A DNA stretch of 64,000 nucleotides from assembly GCA_949128115.1 (NCBI GenBank), contig OX421965.1:56352012-56416011 (forward strand), read 5' to 3'. The position numbers and the translations under genes were made by a program. The notes under the pieces were generated by a model. The model ran no database searches, was not told where the DNA came from, and saw only the letters and a list, made by a program, of their open reading frames with translations. Origin of the DNA: Anaspis maculata. Its lineage: Eukaryota > Arthropoda > Insecta > Coleoptera > Scraptiidae. Positions 40,901 to 54,532 of the stretch are shown in pieces. Each line of letters starts with the position of its first letter. Position 1 is the stretch's first letter.

Positions 40901-43900
40901 CGCCGTTTACTTCGTCATTTGCTTCACAATCGGGAGAACTTCTCGGTAATTGGCTTTTTGGTCATTTGCTGCAGAAGTTAGTGTCAAAATCAAATTATGT
41001 TATCCGCTCGGCTTCACCGATAAAAGTGTAGAACAATTTTTCGGGCTAAGGTTGCGCATTAAAAAAATCCAACGCCGTTTACTTCGTCATTTGCTTCACA
41101 ATCGGGAGAACTCTCGGTAATTGGCTTTTTGGTCATTTGCTGCAGAAGTTAGTGTCAAAATCAAATTATGTTATCCGCTCGGCTTCACCGATAAAAGTGT
41201 AGAACAATTTTTCGGGCTAAGGTTGCGCATTAAAAAAATCCAACGCCGTTTACTTCGTCATTTGCTTCACAATCGGGAGAACTCCTCGGTAATTGGCTTT
41301 TTGGTCATTTGCTGCAGAAGTTAGTGTCAAAATCAAATTATGTTATCCGCTCGGCTTCACCGATAAAAGTGTAGAACAATTTTTCGGGCTAAGGTTGCGC
41401 ATTCAAAAAATCCAACGCCGTTTACTTCGTCATTTGCTTCACAATCGGGAGAACTCCTCGGTAATTGGCTTTTTGGTCATTTGCTGCAGAAGTTAGTGTC
41501 AAAATCAAATTATGTTATCCGCTCGGCTTCACCGATAAAAGTGTAGAACAATTTTTCGGGCTTAGGTTGCGCATTAAAAAAATCCAACGCCGTTTACTTC
41601 GTCATTTGCTTCACAATCGGGAGAACTTCTCGGTAATTGGCTTTTTGGTCATTTGCTGCAGAAGTTAGTGTCAAAATCAAATTATGTTATCCGCTCGGCT
41701 TCACCGATAAAAGTGTAGAACAATTTTTCGGGCTAAGGTTGCGCATTCAAAAAATCCAACGCCGTTTACTTCGTCATTTGCTTCACAATCGGGAGAACTC
41801 CTCGGTAATTGGCTTTTTGGTCATTTGCTGCAGAAGTTAGTGTCAAATCAATTATGTTATCCGCTCGGCTTCACCGATAAAAGTGTAGAACAATTTTTCG
41901 GGCTTAAGGTTGCGCATTCAAAAAAATCCAACGCCGTTTACTTCGTCATTTGCTTCACAATCGGGAGAACTCCTCGGTAATTGGCTTTTTGGTCATTTGC
42001 TGCAGAAGTTAGTGTCAAAATCAAATTATGTTATCCGCTCGGCTTCACCGATAAAAGTGTAGAACAATTTTTCGGGCTAAGGTTGCGCATTCAAAAAATC
42101 CAACGCCGTTTACTTCGTCATTTGCTTCACAATCGGGAGAACTCCTCGGTAATTGGCTTTTTGGTCATTTGCTGCAGAAGTTAGTGTCAAAATCAAATTA
42201 TGTTATCCGCTCGGCTTCACCGATAAAAGTGTAGAACAATTTTTCGGGCTTAGGTTGCGCATTCAAAAAATCCAACGCCGTTTACTTCGTCATTTGCTTC
42301 ACAATCGGGAGAACTCTCGGTAATTGGCTTTTTGGTCATTTGCTGCAGAAGTTAGTGTCAAAATCAAATTATGTTATCCGCTCGGCTTCACCGATAAAAG
42401 TGTAGAACAATTTTTCGGGCTAAGGTTGCGCATTAAAAAAATCCAACGCCGTTTACTTCGTCATTTGCTTCACAATCGGGAGAACTCCTCGGTAATTGGC
42501 TTTTTGGTCATTTGCTGCAGAAGTTAGTGTCAAAATCAAATTATGTTATCCGCTCGGCTTCACCGATAAAAGTGTAGAACAATTTTTCGGGCTAAGGTTG
42601 CGCATTAAAAAAATCCAACGCCGTTTACTTCGTCATTTGCTTCACAATCGGGAGAACTCCCTCGGTAATTGGCTTTTTGGTCATTTGCTGCAGAAGTTAG
42701 TGTCAAAATCAAATTATGTTATCCGCTCGGCTTCACCGATAAAAGTGTAGAACAATTTTTCGGGCTAAGGTTGCGCATTAAAAAAATCCAACGCCGTTTT
42801 ACTTCGTCATTTGCTTCACAATCGGGAGAACTCCTCGGTAATTGGCTTTTTGGTCATTTGCTGCAGAAGTTAGTGTCAAATCAAATTATGTTATCCGCTC
42901 GGCTTCACCGATAAAAGTGTAGAACAATTTTTCGGGCTAAGGTTGCGCATTAAAAAAATCCAACGCCGTTTACTTCGTCATTTGCTTCACAATCGGAGAA
43001 CTTCTCGGTAATTGGCTTTTTGGTCATTTGCTGCAGAAGTTAGTGTCAAAATCAAATTATGTTATCCGCTCGGCTTCACCGATAAAAGTGTAGAACAATT
43101 TTTCGGGCTAAGGTTGCGCATTAAAAAAATCCAACGCCGTTTACTTCGTCATTTGCTTCACAATCGGGAGAACTCCTCGGTAATTGGCTTTTTGGTCATT
43201 TGCTGCAGAAGTTAGTGTCAAAATCAAATTATGTTATCCGCTCGGCTTCACCGATAAAAGTGTAGAACAATTTTTCGGGCTTAGGTTGCGCATTCAAAAA
43301 ATCCAACGCCGTTTACTTCGTCATTTGCTTCACAATCGGAGAACTTCTCGGTAATTGGCTTTTTGGTCATTTGCTGCAGAAGTTAGTGTCAAAATCAAAT
43401 TATGTTATCCGCTCGGCTTCACCGATAAAAGTGTAGAACAATTTTTCGGGCTAAGGTTGCGCATTAAAAAAATCCAACGCCGTTTACTTCGTCATTTGCT
43501 TCACAATCGGGAGAACTCCTCGGTAATTGGCTTTTTGGTCATTTGCTGCAGAAGTTAGTGTCAAAATCAAATTATGTTATCCGCTCGGCTTCACCGATAA
43601 AAGTGTAGAACAATTTTTCGGGCTTAGGTTGCGCATTCAAAAAATCCAACGCCGTTTACTTCGTCATTTGCTTCACAATCGGGAGAACTTCTCGGTAATT
43701 GGCTTTTTGGTCATTTGCTGCAGAAGTTAGTGTCAAAATCAAATTATGTTATCCGCTCGGCTTCACCGATAAAAGTGTAGAACAATTTTTCGGGCTAAGG
43801 TTGCGCATTAAAAAATCCAACGCCGTTTACTTCGTCATTTGCTTCACAATCGGGAGAACTCCTCGGTAATTGGCTTTTTGGTCATTTGCTGCAGAAGTTA

Positions 43901-44900
43901 GTGTCAAAATCAAATTATGTTATCCGCTCGGCTTCACCGATAAAAGTGTAGAACAATTTTTCGGGCTTAGGTTGCGCATTCAAAAAATCCAACGCCGTTT
44001 ACTTCGTCATTTGCTTCACAATCGGGAGAACTCCTCGGTAATTGGCTTTTGGTCATTTGCTGCAGAAGTTAGTGTCAAAATCAAATTATGTTATCCGCTC
44101 GGCTTCACCGATAAAAGTGTAGAACAATTTTTCGGGCTTAGGTTGCGCATTCAAAAAAATCCAACGCCGTTTACTTCGTCATTTGCTTCACAATCGGGAG
44201 AACTCCTCGGTAATTGGCTTTTTGGTCATTTGCTGCAGAAGTTAGTGTCAAAATCAAATTATGTTATCCGCTCGGCTTCACCGATAAAAGTGTAGAACAA
44301 TTTTTCGGGCTTAGGTTGCGCATTCAAAAAATCCAACGCCGTTTACTTCGTCATTTGCTTCACAATCGGGAGAACTTCTCGGTAATTGGCTTTCTGGTCA
44401 TTTGCTGCAGAAGTTAGTGTCAAAATCAAATTATGTTATCCGCTCGGCTTCACCGATAAAAGTGTAGAACAATTTTTCGGGCTTCGGTTGCGCATTCAAA
44501 AAATCCAACGCCGTTTATTTCGTCATTTGCTTCACAATCGGGAGAACTTCTCGGTAATTGGCTTTTTGGTCATTTGCTGCAGAAGTTAGTGTCAAAATCA
44601 AATTTTGTTATCCGCTCGGCTTCACCGATAAAAGTGTAGAACAATTTTCCGAGCTTGGGTTGCGCATTCAAAAAATCCAACGCCGTTTACTTCGTCATTT
44701 GCTTCACAATCGGGAGAACTTCTCGGTAATTGGCTTTTTGGTCATTTGCTGCAGAAGTTAGTGTCAAAATCAAATTATGTTATCCGCTCGGCTTCACCGA
44801 TAAAAGTGTAGAACAATTTTTCGGGCTTGGGTTGCGCATTCAAAAAATCCAACGCCGTTTACTTCGTCATTTGCTTCACAACCGGAGAACTTCTCGGTAA
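34930..44900 (+). repeat. Indel-rich stretch of the 172-bp array
   Basis: Single-base losses and gains are frequent here, mostly in short homopolymers. Examples are GGCTTTTGGTC near 34,940, CTCGGGCTTC near 35,165, CGTCATTGCTTC near 35,246, CCAACGCGTT near 36,090, TTGGGTCATT near 36,146, TTATTCCGCTC near 37,217, CCGTTTTACTT near 38,328, GGTTGGCGC near 38,475, GGTAATTGCTTT near 39,058 and CCAAACGCC near 39,180. By contrast, monomer phase is exact for 113 units from 65 to 19,500 and for 92 units from 44,901 to 60,724. From 34,764 to 44,901 the sequence is 11 bp short of 59 monomers. Long frames that seem to read through monomer joints here are products of these indels. Confidence 0.85.
35792..44213 (+). 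repeat. Subdomain with CTAAGG and ATTAAAAA linked variants
   Basis: Many units read GGGCTAAGGTTGCG (offset 99, T to A) together with GCATTAAAAA (offset 112, C to A). The pair first appears near 35,890, becomes the commonest form between 39,430 and 43,850, and returns between 47,570 and 58,000. It is absent from the first 35 kb. A few units have CTAAGG with the standard ATTCAAAA (near 41,390, 41,730 and 42,070), which may be recombinants or intermediates. Confidence 0.75.
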
Positions 44901-46964
44901 TTGGCTTTTTGGTCATTTGCTGCAGAAGTTAGTGTCAAAATCAAATTATGTTATCCGCTCGGCTTCACCGATAAAAGTGTAGAACAATTTTTCGGGCTTG
45001 GGTTGCGCATTCAAAAAATCCAACGCCGTTTACTTCGTCATTTGCTTCACAATCGGGAGAACTTCTCGGTAATTGGCTTTTTGGTCATTTGCTGCAGAAG
45101 TTAGTGTCAAAATCAAATTTTGTTATCCGCTCGGCTTCACCGATAAAAGTGTAGAACAATTTTTCGGGCTTAGGTTGCGCATTCAAAAAATTCAACGCCG
45201 TTTACTTCGTCATTTGCTTCACAATCGGGAGAACTTCTCGGTAATTGGCTTTTTGGTCATTTGCTGCAGAAGTTAGTGTCAAAATCAAATTTTGTTATCC
45301 GCTCGGCTTCACCGATAAAAGTGTAGAACAATTTTTCGGGCTTGGGTTGCGCATTCAAAAAATCCAACGCCGTTTACTTCGTCATTTGCTTCACAATCGG
45401 GAGAACTTCTCGGTAATTGGCTTTTTGGTCATTTGCTGCAGAAGTTAGTGTCAATATCAAATTATGTTATCCGCTCGGCTTCACCGATAAAAGTGTAGAA
45501 CAATTTTTCGGGCTTAGGTTGCGCATTCAAAAAATCCAACGCCGTTTACTTCGTCATTTGCTTCACAATCGGGAGAACTCCTCGGTAATTGGCTTTTTGG
45601 TCATTTGCTGCAGAAGTTAGTGTCAAAATCAAATTATGTTATCCGCTCGGCTTCACCGATAAAAGTGTAGAACAATTTTTCGGGCTTAGGTTGCGCATTC
45701 AAAAAATCCAACGCCGTTTACTTCGTCATTTGCTTCACAATCGGGAGAACTCCTCGGTAATTGGCTTTTTGGTCATTTGCTGCAGAAGTTAGTGTCAAAA
45801 TCAAATTATGTTATCCGCTCGGCTTCACCGATAAAAGTGTAGAACAATTTTTCGGGCTTGGGTTGCGCATTCAAAAAATCCAACGCCGTTTACTTCGTCA
45901 TTTGCTTCACAATCGGGAGAACTTCTCGGTAATTGGCTTTTTGGTCATTTGCTGCAGAAGTTAGTGTCAAAATCAAATTATGTTATCCGCTCGGCTTCAC
46001 CGATAAAAGTGTAGAACAATTTTTCGGGCTTCGGTTGCGCATTCAAAAAATCCAACGCCGTTTACTTCGTCATTTGCTTCACAATCGGGAGAACTCCTCG
46101 GTAATTGGCTTTTTGGTCATTTGCTGCAGAAGTTAGTGTCAAAATCAAATTATGTTATCCGCTCGGCTTCACCGATAAAAGTGTAGAACAATTTTTCGGG
46201 CTTGGGTTGCGCATTCAAAAAATCCAACGCCGTTTACTTCGTCATTTGCTTCACAATCGGGAGAACTTCTCGGTAATTGGCTTTTTGGTCATTTGCTGCA
46301 GAAGTTAGTGTCAAAATCAAATTATGTTATCCGCTTGGCTTCACCGATAAAAGTGTAGAACAATTTTTCGGGCTTCGGTTGCGCATTCAAAAAATCCAAC
46401 GCCGTTTACTTCGTCATTTGCTTCACAATCGGGAGAACTCCTCGGTAATTGGCTTTTTGGTCATTTGCTGCAGAAGTTAGTGTCAAAATCAAATTATGTT
46501 ATCCGCTCGGCTTCACCGATAAAAGTGTAGAACAATTTTTCGGGCTTGGGTTGCGCATTCAAAAAATCCAACGCCGTTTACTTCGTCATTTGCTTCACAA
46601 TCGGGAGAACTTCTCGGTAATTGGCTTTTTGGTCATTTGCTGCAGAAGTTAGTGTCAAAATCAAATTATGTTATCCGCTTGGCTTCACCGATAAAAGTGT
46701 AGAACAATTTTTCGGGCTTAGGTTGCGCATTCAAAAAATCCAACGCCGTTTACTTCGTCATTTGCTTCACAATCGGGAGAACTCCTCGGTAATTGGCTTT
46801 TTGGTCATTTGCTGCAGGAGTTAGTGTCAAAATCAAATTTTGTTATCCGCTCGGCTCCACCGATAAAAGTGTAGAACAATTTTTCGGGCTTAGGTTGCGC
46901 ATTCAAAAAATCCAACGCCGTTTACTTCGTCATTTGCTTCACAATCGGAAGAACTTCTCGGTAA
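44386..46964 (+). repeat. Fifteen-monomer block, copy 1 (repeated at the array edge)
   Basis: Ordered variants are: GGCTTTCTGG with GGGCTTCGG and GTTTATTTCG (44,386); TTTTCCGAGCTTGGG (44,558); CTTGGG units with CACAACCGG; AAATTTTG units at 45,073 and 45,245; TCAATATCAAATT (45,417); CCGCTTGGC units; and finally CTGCAGGAG with CGGCTCCACC and GGAAGAAC (46,793). The same series ends the array at 58,317-60,724, with one monomer fewer. The first six units also occur at 54,533-55,564. Confidence 0.85.
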
Positions 46965-47480
46965 TTGGCTTTTTGGTCATTTGCTGCAGAAGTTAGTGTC
47001 AAAATCAAATTATGTTATCCGCTCGGCTTCACCGATAAAAGTGTAGAACAATTTTTCGGGCTTAGGTTGCGCATTCAAAAAATCCAACGCCGTTTACTTC
47101 GTCATTAGCTTCACAATCGGGAGAACTCCTCGGTAATTGGCTTTTTGGTCATTTGCTGCAGAAGTTAGTGTCAAAATCAAATTATGTTATCCGCTCGGCT
47201 TCACCGATAAAAGTGTAGAACAATTTTTCGGGCTCAGGTTGCGCATTCAAAAAATCCAACGCCGTTTACTTCGTCATTTGCTTCACAATCGGGAGAACTC
47301 CTCGATAATTGGCTTTTTGGTCATTTGCTGCAGAAGTTAGTGTCAAAATCAAATTATGTTATCCGTTCGGCTTCACCGATAAAAGTGTAGAACAATTTTT
47401 CGGGCTTGGGTTGCGCATTCAAAAAATCCAACGCCGTTTACTTCGTCATTTGCTTCACAATCGGGAGAACTTCTCGGTAA

Positions 47481-50404
47481 TTGGCTTTTTGGTCATTTGC
47501 TGCAGAAGTTAGTGTCAAAAACAAATTATGTTATCCGCTCGGCTTCACCGATAAAAGTGTAGAACAATTTTTCGGGCTAAGGTTGCGCATTAAAAAAATC
47601 CAACGCCGTTTACTTCGTCATTTGCTTCACAATCGGGAGAACTTCTCGGTAATTGGCTTTTTGGTCATTTGCTGCAGAAGTTAGTGTCAAAATCAAATTA
47701 TGTTATCCGCTCGGCTTCACCGATAAAAGTGTAGAACAATTTTTCGGGCTTAGGTTGCGCATTCAAAAAATCCAACGCCGTTTACTTCGTCATTTGCTTC
47801 ACAATCGGGAGAACTTCTCGGTAATTGGCTTTTTGGTCATTTGCTGCAGAAGTTAGTGTCAAAATCAAATTTTGTTATCCGCTCGGCTTCACCGATAAAA
47901 GTGTAGAACAATTTTTCGGGCTTGGGTTGCGCATTCAAAAAATCCAACGCCGTTTACTTCGTCATTAGCTTCACAATCGGGAGAACTCCTCGGTAATTGG
48001 CTTTTTGGTCATTTGCTGCAGAAGTTAGTGTCAAAATCAAATCATGTTATCCGCTCGGCTTCACCGATAAAAGTGTAGAACAATTTTTCGGGCTTAGGTT
48101 GCGCATTCAAAAAATCCAACGCCGTTTACTTCGTCATTTGCTTCACAATCGGGAGAACTCCTCGATAATTGGCTTTTTGGTCATTTGCTGCAGAAGTTAG
48201 TGTCAAAATCAAATTACGTTATCCGTTCGGCTTCACCGATAAAAGTGTAGAACAATTTTTCGGGCTTGGGTTGCGCATTCAAAAAATCCAACGCCGTTTA
48301 CTTCGTCATTTGCTTCACAATCGGGAGAACTTCTCGGTAATTGGCTTTTTGGTCATTTGCTGCAGAAGTTAGTGTCAAAATCAAATTATGTTATCCGCTC
48401 GGCTTCACCGATAAAAGTGTAGAACAATTTTTCGGGCTAAGGTTGCGCATTAAAAAAATCCAACGCCGTTTACTTCGTCATTTGCTTCACAATCGGGAGA
48501 ACTTCTCGGTAATTGGCTTTTTGGTCATTTGCTGCAGAAGTTAGTGTCAAAATCAAATTATGTTATCCGTTCGGCTTCACCGATAAAAGTGTAGAACAAT
48601 TTTTCGGGCTTGGGTTGCGCATTCAAAAAATCCAACGCCGTTTACTTCGTCATTTGCTTCACAATCGGGAGAACTTCTCGGTTATTGGCTTTTTGGTCAT
48701 TTGCTGCAGAAGTTAGTGTCAAAATCAAATTATGTTATCCGCTCGGCTTCACCGATAAAAGTGTAGAACAATTTTTCGGGCTAAGGTTGCGCATTAAAAA
48801 AATCCAACGCCGTTTACTTCGTCATTTGCTTCACAATCGGGAGAACTTCTCGGTAATTGGCTTTTTGGTCATTTGCTGCAGAAGTTAGTGTCAAAATCAA
48901 ATTATGTTATCCGCTCGGCTTCACCGATAAAAGTGTAGAACAATTTTTCGGGCTTAGGTTGCGCATTCAAAAAATCCAACGCCGTTTACTTCGTCATTTG
49001 CTTCACAATCGGGAGAACTTCTCGGTAATTGGCTTTTTGGTCATTTGCTGCAGAAGTTAGTGTCAAAATCAAATTTTGTTATCCGCTCGGCTTCACCGAT
49101 AAAAGTGTAGAACAATTTTTCGGGCTAAGGTTGCGCATTAAAAAAATCCAACGCCGTTTACTTCGTCATTTGCTTCACAATCGGGAGAACTCCTCGGTAA
49201 TTGGCTTTTTGGTCATTTGCTGCAGAAGTTAGTGTCAAAATCAAATTATGTTATCCGCTCGGCTTCACCGATTAAAGTGTAGAACAATTTTTCGGGCTTA
49301 GGTTGCGCATTCAAAAAATCCAACGCCGTTTACTTCGTCATTTGCTTCACAATCGGGAGAACTCCTCGGTAATTGGCTTTTTGGTCATTTGCTGCAGAAG
49401 TTAGTGTCAAAATCAAATTATGTTATCCGCTCGGCTTCACCGATAAAAGTGTAGAACAATTTTTCGGGCTTAGGTTGCGCATTCAAAAAATCCAACGCCG
49501 TTTACTTCGTCATTTGCTTCACAATCGGGAGAACTTCTCGGTAATTGGCTTTTTGGTCATTTGCTGCAGAAGTTAGTGTCAAAATCAAATTTTGTTATCC
49601 GCTCGGCTTCACCGATAAAAGTGTAGAACAATTTTTCGGGCTAAGGTTGCGCATTAAAAAAATCCAACGCCGTTTACTTCGTCATTTGCTTCACAATCGG
49701 GAGAACTCCTCGGTAATTGGCTTTTTGGTCATTTGCTGCAGAAGTTAGTGTCAAAATCAAATTATGTTATCCGCTCGGCTTCACCGATTAAAGTGTAGAA
49801 CAATTTTTCGGGCTTAGGTTGCGCATTCAAAAAATCCAACGCCGTTTACTTCGTCATTTGCTTCACAATCGGGAGAACTTCTCGGTTATTGGCTTTTTGG
49901 TCATTTGCTGCAGAAGTTAGTGTCAAAATCAAATTATGTTATCCGCTCGGCTTCACCGATAAAAGTGTAGAACAATTTTTCGGGCTAAGGTTGCGCATTA
50001 AAAAAATCCAACGCCGTTTACTTCGTCATTTGCTTCACAATCGGGAGAACTTCTCGGTAATTGGCTTTTTGGTCATTTGCTGCAGAAGTTAGTGTCAAAA
50101 TCAAATTATGTTATCCGCTCGGCTTCACCGATAAAAGTGTAGAACAATTTTTCGGGCTTAGGTTGCGCATTCAAAAAATCCAACGCCGTTTACTTCGTCA
50201 TTTGCTTCACAATCGGGAGAACTTCTCGGTAATTGGCTTTTTGGTCATTTGCTGCAGAAGTTAGTGTCAAAATCAAATTTTGTTATCCGCTCGGCTTCAC
50301 CGATAAAAGTGTAGAACAATTTTTCGGGCTAAGGTTGCGCATTAAAAAAATCCAACGCCGTTTACTTCGTCATTTGCTTCACAATCGGGAGAACTCCTCG
50401 GTAA
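47481..50404 (+). repeat. Seventeen-monomer block, copy 1
   Basis: Ordered variants: TCAAAAACAAATT (47,481), CATTAGCTTC (near 47,965), AAATCATG (47,997), CTCGATAATT followed by AAATTACG and CCGTTCGGC (48,169), CCGTTCGGC (48,513), GGTTATTGG (48,685), CCGATTAAAG (49,201 and 49,717), and CTTCTCGGTTATT before 49,889. The whole series recurs exactly 3,784 bp (22 monomers) to the right. I saw no differences at any diagnostic site over these 2,924 bp. Confidence 0.9.
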
Positions 50405-51264
50405 TTGGCTTTTTGGTCATTTGCTGCAGAAGTTAGTGTCAAAATCAAATTATGTTATCCGCTCGGCTTCACCGATAAAAGTGTAGAACAATTTTTCGGG
50501 CTTAGGTTGCGCATTCAAAAAATCCAACGCCGTTTACTTCGTCATTTGCTTCACAATCGGGAGAACTTCTCGGTAATTGGCTTTCTGGTCATTTGCTGCA
50601 GAAGTTAGTGTCAAAATCAAATTATGTTATCCGCTCGGCTTCACCGATAAAAGTGTAGAACAATTTTTCGGGCTTCGGTTGCGCATTCAAAAAATCCAAC
50701 GCCGTTTACTTCGTCATTTGCTTCACAATCGGGAGAACTTCTCGGTAATTGGCTTTTTGGTCATTTGCTGCAGAAGTTAGTGTCAAAATCAAATTATGTT
50801 ATCCGCTCGGCTTCACCGATAAAAGTGTAGAACAATTTTTCGGGCTAAGGTTGCGCATTAAAAAAATCCAACGCCGTTTACTTCGTCATTTGCTTCACAA
50901 TCGGGAGAACTTCTCGGTAATTGGCTTTTTGGTCATTTGCTGCAGAAGTTAGTGTCAAAATCAAATTATGTTATCCGTTCGGCTTCACCGATAAAAGTGT
51001 AGAACAATTTTTCGGGCTTGGGTTGCGCATTCAAAAAATCCAACGCCGTTTACTTCGTCATTTGCTTCACAATCGGGAGAACTTCTCGGTTATTGGCTTT
51101 TTGGTCATTTGCTGCAGAAGTTAGTGTCAAAATCAAATTATGTTATCCGCTCGGCTTCACCGATAAAAGTGTAGAACAATTTTTCGGGCTAAGGTTGCGC
51201 ATTAAAAAAATCCAACGCCGTTTACTTCGTCATTTGCTTCACAATCGGGAGAACTTCTCGGTAA

Positions 51265-54188
51265 TTGGCTTTTTGGTCATTTGCTGCAGAAGTTAGTGTC
51301 AAAAACAAATTATGTTATCCGCTCGGCTTCACCGATAAAAGTGTAGAACAATTTTTCGGGCTAAGGTTGCGCATTAAAAAAATCCAACGCCGTTTACTTC
51401 GTCATTTGCTTCACAATCGGGAGAACTTCTCGGTAATTGGCTTTTTGGTCATTTGCTGCAGAAGTTAGTGTCAAAATCAAATTATGTTATCCGCTCGGCT
51501 TCACCGATAAAAGTGTAGAACAATTTTTCGGGCTTAGGTTGCGCATTCAAAAAATCCAACGCCGTTTACTTCGTCATTTGCTTCACAATCGGGAGAACTT
51601 CTCGGTAATTGGCTTTTTGGTCATTTGCTGCAGAAGTTAGTGTCAAAATCAAATTTTGTTATCCGCTCGGCTTCACCGATAAAAGTGTAGAACAATTTTT
51701 CGGGCTTGGGTTGCGCATTCAAAAAATCCAACGCCGTTTACTTCGTCATTAGCTTCACAATCGGGAGAACTCCTCGGTAATTGGCTTTTTGGTCATTTGC
51801 TGCAGAAGTTAGTGTCAAAATCAAATCATGTTATCCGCTCGGCTTCACCGATAAAAGTGTAGAACAATTTTTCGGGCTTAGGTTGCGCATTCAAAAAATC
51901 CAACGCCGTTTACTTCGTCATTTGCTTCACAATCGGGAGAACTCCTCGATAATTGGCTTTTTGGTCATTTGCTGCAGAAGTTAGTGTCAAAATCAAATTA
52001 CGTTATCCGTTCGGCTTCACCGATAAAAGTGTAGAACAATTTTTCGGGCTTGGGTTGCGCATTCAAAAAATCCAACGCCGTTTACTTCGTCATTTGCTTC
52101 ACAATCGGGAGAACTTCTCGGTAATTGGCTTTTTGGTCATTTGCTGCAGAAGTTAGTGTCAAAATCAAATTATGTTATCCGCTCGGCTTCACCGATAAAA
52201 GTGTAGAACAATTTTTCGGGCTAAGGTTGCGCATTAAAAAAATCCAACGCCGTTTACTTCGTCATTTGCTTCACAATCGGGAGAACTTCTCGGTAATTGG
52301 CTTTTTGGTCATTTGCTGCAGAAGTTAGTGTCAAAATCAAATTATGTTATCCGTTCGGCTTCACCGATAAAAGTGTAGAACAATTTTTCGGGCTTGGGTT
52401 GCGCATTCAAAAAATCCAACGCCGTTTACTTCGTCATTTGCTTCACAATCGGGAGAACTTCTCGGTTATTGGCTTTTTGGTCATTTGCTGCAGAAGTTAG
52501 TGTCAAAATCAAATTATGTTATCCGCTCGGCTTCACCGATAAAAGTGTAGAACAATTTTTCGGGCTAAGGTTGCGCATTAAAAAAATCCAACGCCGTTTA
52601 CTTCGTCATTTGCTTCACAATCGGGAGAACTTCTCGGTAATTGGCTTTTTGGTCATTTGCTGCAGAAGTTAGTGTCAAAATCAAATTATGTTATCCGCTC
52701 GGCTTCACCGATAAAAGTGTAGAACAATTTTTCGGGCTTAGGTTGCGCATTCAAAAAATCCAACGCCGTTTACTTCGTCATTTGCTTCACAATCGGGAGA
52801 ACTTCTCGGTAATTGGCTTTTTGGTCATTTGCTGCAGAAGTTAGTGTCAAAATCAAATTTTGTTATCCGCTCGGCTTCACCGATAAAAGTGTAGAACAAT
52901 TTTTCGGGCTAAGGTTGCGCATTAAAAAAATCCAACGCCGTTTACTTCGTCATTTGCTTCACAATCGGGAGAACTCCTCGGTAATTGGCTTTTTGGTCAT
53001 TTGCTGCAGAAGTTAGTGTCAAAATCAAATTATGTTATCCGCTCGGCTTCACCGATTAAAGTGTAGAACAATTTTTCGGGCTTAGGTTGCGCATTCAAAA
53101 AATCCAACGCCGTTTACTTCGTCATTTGCTTCACAATCGGGAGAACTCCTCGGTAATTGGCTTTTTGGTCATTTGCTGCAGAAGTTAGTGTCAAAATCAA
53201 ATTATGTTATCCGCTCGGCTTCACCGATAAAAGTGTAGAACAATTTTTCGGGCTTAGGTTGCGCATTCAAAAAATCCAACGCCGTTTACTTCGTCATTTG
53301 CTTCACAATCGGGAGAACTTCTCGGTAATTGGCTTTTTGGTCATTTGCTGCAGAAGTTAGTGTCAAAATCAAATTTTGTTATCCGCTCGGCTTCACCGAT
53401 AAAAGTGTAGAACAATTTTTCGGGCTAAGGTTGCGCATTAAAAAAATCCAACGCCGTTTACTTCGTCATTTGCTTCACAATCGGGAGAACTCCTCGGTAA
53501 TTGGCTTTTTGGTCATTTGCTGCAGAAGTTAGTGTCAAAATCAAATTATGTTATCCGCTCGGCTTCACCGATTAAAGTGTAGAACAATTTTTCGGGCTTA
53601 GGTTGCGCATTCAAAAAATCCAACGCCGTTTACTTCGTCATTTGCTTCACAATCGGGAGAACTTCTCGGTTATTGGCTTTTTGGTCATTTGCTGCAGAAG
53701 TTAGTGTCAAAATCAAATTATGTTATCCGCTCGGCTTCACCGATAAAAGTGTAGAACAATTTTTCGGGCTAAGGTTGCGCATTAAAAAAATCCAACGCCG
53801 TTTACTTCGTCATTTGCTTCACAATCGGGAGAACTTCTCGGTAATTGGCTTTTTGGTCATTTGCTGCAGAAGTTAGTGTCAAAATCAAATTATGTTATCC
53901 GCTCGGCTTCACCGATAAAAGTGTAGAACAATTTTTCGGGCTTAGGTTGCGCATTCAAAAAATCCAACGCCGTTTACTTCGTCATTTGCTTCACAATCGG
54001 GAGAACTTCTCGGTAATTGGCTTTTTGGTCATTTGCTGCAGAAGTTAGTGTCAAAATCAAATTTTGTTATCCGCTCGGCTTCACCGATAAAAGTGTAGAA
54101 CAATTTTTCGGGCTAAGGTTGCGCATTAAAAAAATCCAACGCCGTTTACTTCGTCATTTGCTTCACAATCGGGAGAACTCCTCGGTAA
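51265..54188 (+). repeat. Seventeen-monomer block, copy 2
   Basis: This block has the same ordered variants as 47,481-50,404: TCAAAAACAAATT at 51,265, CATTAGCTTC near 51,749, AAATCATG at 51,781, CTCGATAATT with AAATTACG and CCGTTCGGC at 51,953, and CCGATTAAAG at 52,985 and 53,501. After it, one extra CCGATTAAAG unit (54,189) appears. The series then rejoins that of copy 1 (50,405 matches 54,361, and 50,577 partly matches 54,533), so the offset changes from 22 to 23 monomers. Confidence 0.9.
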
Positions 54189-54532
54189 TTGGCTTTTTGG
54201 TCATTTGCTGCAGAAGTTAGTGTCAAAATCAAATTATGTTATCCGCTCGGCTTCACCGATTAAAGTGTAGAACAATTTTTCGGGCTTAGGTTGCGCATTC
54301 AAAAAATCCAACGCCGTTTACTTCGTCATTTGCTTCACAATCGGGAGAACTCCTCGGTAATTGGCTTTTTGGTCATTTGCTGCAGAAGTTAGTGTCAAAA
54401 TCAAATTATGTTATCCGCTCGGCTTCACCGATAAAAGTGTAGAACAATTTTTCGGGCTTAGGTTGCGCATTCAAAAAATCCAACGCCGTTTACTTCGTCA
54501 TTTGCTTCACAATCGGGAGAACTTCTCGGTAA

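Noticed and set aside
38199..44295. Longer frames of 76-141 codons that differ from the usual 67
   Set aside because: All arise from 1-bp indels in the poorly polished interval and not from real fusions.
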